Source: Cylindrotheca closterium (lineage: Eukaryota > Bacillariophyta > Bacillariophyceae > Bacillariales > Bacillariaceae). Taken from it: a DNA stretch of 64,000 nt. The position numbers and the translations under genes were made by a program. The notes under the pieces are model-generated. The model was not told the origin of the DNA, searched no databases, and was given only the letters and a program-made list of their open reading frames with translations. The stretch spans positions 528,784 through 592,783 of the forward strand of contig CAKOGP040001980.1 of the NCBI GenBank assembly GCA_933822405.4. Reading direction: 5' to 3'. Position 1 is the stretch's first letter. Each line of letters begins with the position of its first letter. Of the stretch, positions 58,977 through 64,000 are shown in pieces.

Positions 58977-61696
58977 TTATATCTCGTACTCAATTGAGCT
59001 CTTGGCTGCTTGGTATTCAGCTTTTTCAACCGCTGGGGTTTCTACCTCCTGAGTCGTCACTTTGACTGTAGGGTCAACAGATTTTTGAGGCATTGCAATC
59101 GGTTCCTCACGAGTGATTTGGACTGGTTGGTCTTCAGTTTTTGGAGGCATTGCGATACGTTCCAAGACGTTCTTGACTGCTTGGTATTCAGCTTCTTGAA
59201 CCAGTGGGATTTTTTCCTCCCGAGTGGCTTCGACTGCTTCGTCTTTAGCTTTTGGAACCACTGCGGTGTCTTCCTCTGGAGTCGTCGCTTTGTCTGCTTG
59301 GTCTTTAGCGTTTTGAAGCATTGCGGTGCGTTCCTCCCGAGTGGCTTCCAACCATGTTGCAATTGAATTGGCCACCTGGTCAGGGACCTCATCGTGAGGA
59401 CAGTGACCGGCTTGCAATGGATCGACGGTGATCCCACTACGGAGTTTTTTCAAGGCTTCGGCACGGCCCTTGGCATCGTTCAGTGGATCCAAGATACCTT
59501 GTGCTACAAGAATGGGACCAATGAAGGTGGACTCTTTCAAAGTTTCAGTGTCCGACGCTTGACCAAAGTCCGCTGCAATTACTTCATTGTAGGTGCGGGG
59601 AGTGGGAAGTTTAGAGCCGGAAATCATAACGTTAATGGCTCCAGGATCGAGAGAATCTCGTAAAATGTTTTCGCACAGGAATATATCCACCGCACCGGGG
59701 TTGGTGGGATACAGCTTGATGCAAATTTCGCGAATTTGGGGTCGCAAGTACGCCAAGAGGCCAGTGCCAAAGGCTCGGGCGACTGGTCGGGGAAGGGGTC
59801 TGAAAACAGAAAAAGAGGAACCAAGTGAGTAAATAATTTGCAATGTTGCGGCAAAAGCCCAGCAGTCACTTACTTGCAGGGTGGCAATCCATCCGTTGCT
59901 GTAACTTGAGCCACAGATTGAAGTGGGATACCGTTACTTGCTTGCTCCATGGCCACGACATCTTCCTTGGCTTGAATAACACCAGCAGGATTCATTAGGA
60001 TGACTCCATTACACTTTCCAGTTCCAGGGGATCCTCCTCCCGAGATTGCTGTAGGGTCGATAGAGGCGTCATTGGCGGCAGCGCACATGCTGATAAATCC
60101 ACCAATACTGTTGCCTCCAATGACAAAGGAATCCATTTGACATCTGGTGGTGGCCACGTCCTTGATAAAATCACCCAAGAAGGACTCCCACATGTACCCA
60201 GTGTAGGTAACGGGAGGCTTTTCCGACTCCCCGAATCCAATAATATCGGGTGCCACGCACTTTCCAACGGTGGTCGATCCAGACAATTTTTCGGACAAGC
60301 AATCGATAGTCTTGGTCAGCTGTGCTCCAGAAGCACCGAATCCATGAACCAGGACAACTCCCTCGGATCCTGGGTTAGCTCCTTTCGCCAAGTCAGCCTC
60401 GGCATATCGACACAATAAACCATGCCACCTCCAGTATTTGTATTTCGTGCTTTCATTCGATTCCTCCTGATATTGTGAGTCTGTTTGAATGTTTCGTGCT
60501 GCAAGAAGCTTGTGCCATTCCCTGGTCTCCACCAGTGTCTTGACGGGACTCTTGAACAAGATTGAACCTTTTTTCATGGAATGCCAGAGCCTTCTGGGAG
60601 ATACCGTTCCCAACATAAGTGGTGCCAAGAGTTGCCGGTTCATTCGCTCCCCTGCAATCATATTGTTGGGTACCGGCTGGTCTTCGGATTCACCTCCACC
60701 TCGCATATTCCAACACATGCTTGCATGTTCCAGAGATTGTGGATTTCGGGTACAGAGAACTGGGATCTTGGCATATACTTCATCGTCTTCCTGACATTTC
60801 TCGACATATGTTTGGATGGTATCTTGAATCTTGGATTCTACTACAGTGCTGCTCTCCAAACCTCCCCAATGAGTCGCATACATTCCGCTGTTTCGTTCTG
60901 CTTCACAGCGATCATCGTCAAGTGAAAGCTTTGTCTGTAGTAGTTTGTAAATATCTTCAGCAGTTGGAATGCCAGTTAATTCCGCAATACTAACTCCCCT
61001 TCCATTGACCGTCGAACCATTGAAGCTGACCGGTTTCATTGGGGGATCCTTTCGTTGGTCCTCAAAGTCAGGGTATCGCTTTGATACGCTCGCAACATTA
61101 GACCATGGCTGCACCCATAAATGGCAAGACCAGGGCTTGACAATAACGTTCTCTGGAAGACCATCCAGATTCGAAATTGGTGCATATCCCATGACGTTGT
61201 CCGCATCTCCAGCGTCACAGACATGAAGTCGGATGACGGCTTCTGCTGGAAAGTTTTCAAGAATCTTTATAAGTTGTTCCGAGAGTGAAGGTCCACCGAC
61301 TGAAACTTGGAGATCAAGCTTGCTCCTTGCCAAAGTGACCTTCAGATCGTTTACAGTCTCTGCAATCATCGATGCCGTATCAAAGGTATGTGAAACAACG
61401 CCAGGAACTTTCGATATGCTTTCTTCATCCAACACTACCAGAGGTAGGATTCTAGAGAAGGAGGAGGATTCTGTGGCTTGAATCAAACCAAGGTGATCGT
61501 CGGTACGCAAATCACCAATCCCAAATAGAACAACGTCCAAGGCAGTAATGTCGTCAGTCGACGTCGACGCTGCAAATATACTCGACAAATGATGACCACT
61601 CTCTTCCCGTCTCGGATGAACCGAAACAAAGGCTTGTGATATATTCACTATCAGCGAGAATAAAGATAGCACATGGACGATGTCATGGTGTTTCAT
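58977..61696 (-). CDS. Fusion of photolyase-like N-terminal domain and alpha/beta hydrolase, plastid-targeted, two exons
   Basis: Exon 1 61696-59874, exon 2 59799-58977; intron 59800-59873 (74 bp, GTAAGT...TTTTCAG) joins LPPCK|PLPRPV in frame. Product 881 residues. N-terminus: signal peptide (VLSLFSLIVNIS) then SQ|AFVSVHP, the F-type plastid-import junction. Residues about 50-175 match the alpha/beta Rossmann-like part of photolyases (LFGIGDLRTDD, LPLVVLDEE, LQVSVGGPSLSEQLIKIL) but no FAD-binding domain follows. The alpha/beta hydrolase spans about 425-770: VLVHGFGASG (oxyanion), GNSIGG (nucleophile Ser about 531), LDPLND (Asp about 708) and AGHCPH (His about 739). GNS-type hydrolases include pheophytinase and other chlorophyll or lipid hydrolases. 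The last 110 residues are a degenerate 30-40-residue repeat rich in Lys/Glu/Ala. Confidence 0.75.
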
Positions 61697-62086
61697 TTTT
61701 GGAAGGTCGGTTGGCTTCGTTGTGTGGATGGAAAAATGAAAAGCTGGAAAACGAATATGAATATGGAACGTGAGTCAGTCAACGTCATGCATGAAACCCC
61801 CAACCAATACCCCCGATATTGCCATCCCTTCCCCACCCCCAATGGGCAAACCCATCATGGAAGTATCGTACACGTGTACGTATCGTGTATTCAGTATGTT
61901 CAATGTTTTATGGTCTGTTGGAGTGGCAGTACAGTACCTGGTACAAGTATCATCGCTTGAATTTGAATATTCCCTTGAAAAGATGCAGCATAATTCGTCC
62001 ATGCACAGAACGAAGAGTATTTGCCTGAAGAAAGCGTTCTGATGGATGTGATCCATGCAACAAGTTAGTCTTAGCTTCGGCCTTCT
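61697..62086. other. Divergent intergenic region
   Basis: 390 bp between the divergent hydrolase and PC-esterase genes. It contains CACGTGTACGTA (61870-61881) and other TAC-rich words. No gene. Confidence 0.4.
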
Positions 62087-63298
62087 ATGCTTGTCACGAA
62101 TCGCCTACCAATGTCCACCAGTAGTCTGACATCGCGGATCCAATGGTCAGGCATTTGTCGATGCATGGTGGCTTTCCTTGCGCTCATTTTCGCACGTGTT
62201 TATCGAGAGAACAATACAATGAAGTTGGTCGGCATCGGTCGCATCAAAACGCGTTTCATCGAGACAGAGCCCAAATCATCCCTAGTATCTGCTGATGATG
62301 ATTCCAGGGAACATCATTTTGGAGGTTGTCAGCCGCTGACCGGGAGATGGGTACATGTAGGGCGTAATCGAACATTCCATGCCCCTGTTTGCTGTGGGTG
62401 GGATCGAGGCGCATTTAGACGTTTTCCTAAAGAATGCGGGTACCAAAAGAGGAAACCAATAGAGGGTTTCTATAGAGGTTCCGCTGCAAATGATGTTTAT
62501 ACGCAAATGGGAGGCAATGCTTGCCGAGATGCTAGTTTCTTGGACGAATGGGAATGGCAAGATCCAGCTTTGCTTCCATTTAAATCACAACTAACGTGTC
62601 AAAAATTAGCCAATCGAACAGTGCTACTCCTAGGAGATAGTACCATGTTGCAAACAGCAACCACACTGATGAATGCCTTAAAATCTGGAGGATGTGCCCC
62701 ACAAATAATGGTTCAGAAAGCCGATACATTGATCAAGGAAGATTTGGGTAGATTGAATCGCGGTTTGTATTGGATGGACGCAGTCCGCTCGTACGAACCA
62801 GACATTGTGATTGTCAACTCGTGCCATCACATTGCAAGAAATGCGATGGATGACTACCAGAAAGTGCTTCATCAAGTGCAGGCAGACATTCTTGATTGGA
62901 ATCGAAATACTACGAGCAAACACAACAAAAAGACTGCATTCGTTTGGAAAACGGCCAATCCAGGAGGCTGCAGTGACAAGCCTTTATTTCCAGACGATCC
63001 TTTGTTGGCGGCAAGGACACGCAACTTTTCGTTTGCCCCCGACTACACCCGACATTATCATCATGTGACATTTGAACGAGACCAGTATGCATGTAATCAT
63101 TGGACCGGGAGCAAGCAGGAGATGGCAAACACGTTTGTGCTCGACATGCGCATGTTGTATAGCCGCTCTGACGCTCATCCTGGAAAGAACGGGTTTATTG
63201 GGGATTGCCTTCACTATAAATCTCCTGGTCCACTAGATGTGATTGCGCCGCTGTTTCAACAACTTTTGGATAGAATCGACAGCATGAATTCCAAATAG
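62087..63298 (+). CDS. PC-esterase (TBL/CAS1-like) acyltransferase/esterase candidate, type II membrane protein
   Basis: 403 residues from ATG 62087; a second ATG at 62111 would give 395. One hydrophobic anchor (about 24-40) and a Golgi-type layout. The catalytic part carries LLLGDSTM (about 180-187, the GDS nucleophile motif) and near the end DCLHYKSPGPLD (about 372-383, the D-x-x-H motif followed by PGxxD). These are the two signatures of the PC-esterase domain of TRICHOME BIREFRINGENCE-LIKE and CAS1 proteins, which add or remove acetyl groups on polysaccharides. Cysteines (CCGW, GGNACRD, GGC) may form disulfides. Substrate in diatom glycans is unknown. No intron. Confidence 0.75.
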   Translation: MLVTNRLPMSTSSLTSRIQWSGICRCMVAFLALIFARVYRENNTMKLVGIGRIKTRFIETEPKSSLVSADDDSREHHFGGCQPLTGRWVHVGRNRTFHAPVCCGWDRGAFRRFPKECGYQKRKPIEGFYRGSAANDVYTQMGGNACRDASFLDEWEWQDPALLPFKSQLTCQKLANRTVLLLGDSTMLQTATTLMNALKSGGCAPQIMVQKADTLIKEDLGRLNRGLYWMDAVRSYEPDIVIVNSCHHIARNAMDDYQKVLHQVQADILDWNRNTTSKHNKKTAFVWKTANPGGCSDKPLFPDDPLLAARTRNFSFAPDYTRHYHHVTFERDQYACNHWTGSKQEMANTFVLDMRMLYSRSDAHPGKNGFIGDCLHYKSPGPLDVIAPLFQQLLDRIDSMNSK

Positions 63299-63474
63299 TC
63301 GCTTGTCTAGTAGATGAAAGACTAATTTACAACTATTGAATGATTACACTCGAATGATTGCTTTCAAGTAAAGAGGCGGAGATGATAGTTCACATGTTTT
63401 TATCGACCATACGAATCCAGAGACTGACCATGGTAGAGCGGGCTTGGCTTCAGTTCCTAATCTCGTCGGCGACA

Positions 63475-64000
63475 CTAGTCCAGAGCTTCAACATAGGAAT
63501 GAAGGAGTGGCTTCAATTCGCTAATCAGATGTCGAGGCAAACGAACAGGTCGCCCATGTTTCTGATACTCTAGTGCTTCGTTATAAGCTTCAAACAAAGC
63601 AAGGGCGTCAGGGTCATTCAGCTTCTTATCAGAATTGTCGGCGATGTCCTTGGCAAGGTTGTAGAGAGCCCCAATGAGATTTTTAGATTCAAATCGGAGA
63701 TTGTCAATCATGACATCCTGAGCGTCATGGAACCACTCTTTATTAGCCGGGACGGTGGCCAACTGGCCATCATCTTCTGCTTCCTGTTCCTCTAGTGGGA
63801 GTGCGGTCAAGGAATTTACTACTTCCTTGTCCCAGCACACCAAATACAGGTCTCCATCAAGGTCTCCATTGGCAATACGCTCCGGAATCGATTTCATACC
63901 TTCTCGAGGATTCGAGAAGATGACTACTCCAAAGTTGAGCTCGTTGTTCAGCCAATCCCAGTTATCTGTAGACATACCTGGTGGCTTCTCAGTGAAAGAC
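63475..64000 (-). CDS. RNA-dependent RNA polymerase (RNAi type), C-terminal part, cut by window end
   Basis: The minus-strand frame is open to the window edge and ends at a stop at 63475. The visible 175 residues contain GDLDGDLYLVCWD (the catalytic DxDGD of cellular, QDE-1/RDR-type RdRPs, PF05183), preceded by NFGVVIFSNPREG and followed by a helical C-terminal region (ALFEAYNEALEYQKHGRPVRLPRHL). The preceding residues (SFTEKPPG) keep the frame open to the edge. These enzymes copy RNA into double-stranded precursors for Dicer. No damage is seen. Most of the gene is beyond the window. Confidence 0.8.
   Translation of the reverse strand, partial: SFTEKPPGMSTDNWDWLNNELNFGVVIFSNPREGMKSIPERIANGDLDGDLYLVCWDKEVVNSLTALPLEEQEAEDDGQLATVPANKEWFHDAQDVMIDNLRFESKNLIGALYNLAKDIADNSDKKLNDPDALALFEAYNEALEYQKHGRPVRLPRHLISELKPLLHSYVEALD

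Overview
This looks like nuclear DNA of a photosynthetic stramenopile, most likely a (pennate) diatom. Several genes are split by short GT-AG introns (74-144 bp). Two proteins start with a signal peptide followed by a plastid-import-like aromatic junction (SQ|AFVS and SDS|WILP). There is a complete Ty1/copia element of the kind common in diatoms. Large multigene-family proteins (AAA-TPR ATPases, ankyrin proteins) and strongly repetitive Ser/Gly/Lys secreted proteins that recall silaffin-like biosilica or adhesive proteins also fit. The species cannot be named from the sequence alone.

Layout. 1-2178: two tandem DXD glycosyltransferases (the first cut by the window edge). 2884-5151: THUMP-type RNA methyltransferase with two methyltransferase-like regions. 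5677-9263: AAA-ATPase/TPR protein with one intron. 9945-10733: PIG-L de-N-acetylase of GPI synthesis. 11071-12105: ankyrin protein. 12106-13432: a gene-poor stretch with a decayed SDR fragment and repeats. 13433-20551: OYE-type flavin oxidoreductase, SET-domain protein, SDR, GNAT acetyltransferase and a ubiquitin protease. 20955-25389: two paralogous multi-pass membrane proteins, with a small secreted protein, a 3-unit tandem repeat and three adjacent hairpins between them. 25407-26636: conserved-looking hypothetical membrane protein. 27337-30948: an intronless second AAA-TPR ATPase, preceded by a frameshifted relic of the same family. 31163-33088: sugar-transporter-like MFS protein. 33720-34333: assembly gap with a tandem repeat at its left edge. 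34882-35403: orphan secreted Cys-containing protein. 36541-37770: pyrroline-5-carboxylate reductase.

38142-54923 is the most unusual part: seven same-strand copies of a secreted Ser-Gly-Lys-rich protein gene in a tandem array (unit about 1.48-1.57 kb). A full-length 6,940-bp copia retrotransposon with 442-bp LTRs that read as identical sits between copies 3 and 4. In order the copies are 1 (diverged), A, B, [copia], A, B, B, B. An E/G-box (CACGTG) lies about 203-212 bp upstream of every copy, including copy 7, whose upstream DNA has otherwise diverged.

55243-55864 is a MITE-like element with terminal inverted repeats, packed with an 18-bp palindrome. It is followed by a fucose-mutarotase-like gene, a rhomboid protease, a plastid-targeted fusion of a photolyase-like N-terminal domain with an alpha/beta hydrolase, a type II membrane PC-esterase/TBL-like protein, and at the right edge the catalytic end of an RNAi-type RNA-dependent RNA polymerase.

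The genes are mostly unrelated single-copy eukaryotic genes on both strands and do not form a pathway or operon. The secretory theme recurs (glycosyltransferases, PIG-L, secreted repeat proteins, TBL-like acyl esterase), which suits a cell that builds a decorated wall. No tRNA, rRNA or CRISPR was recognised.
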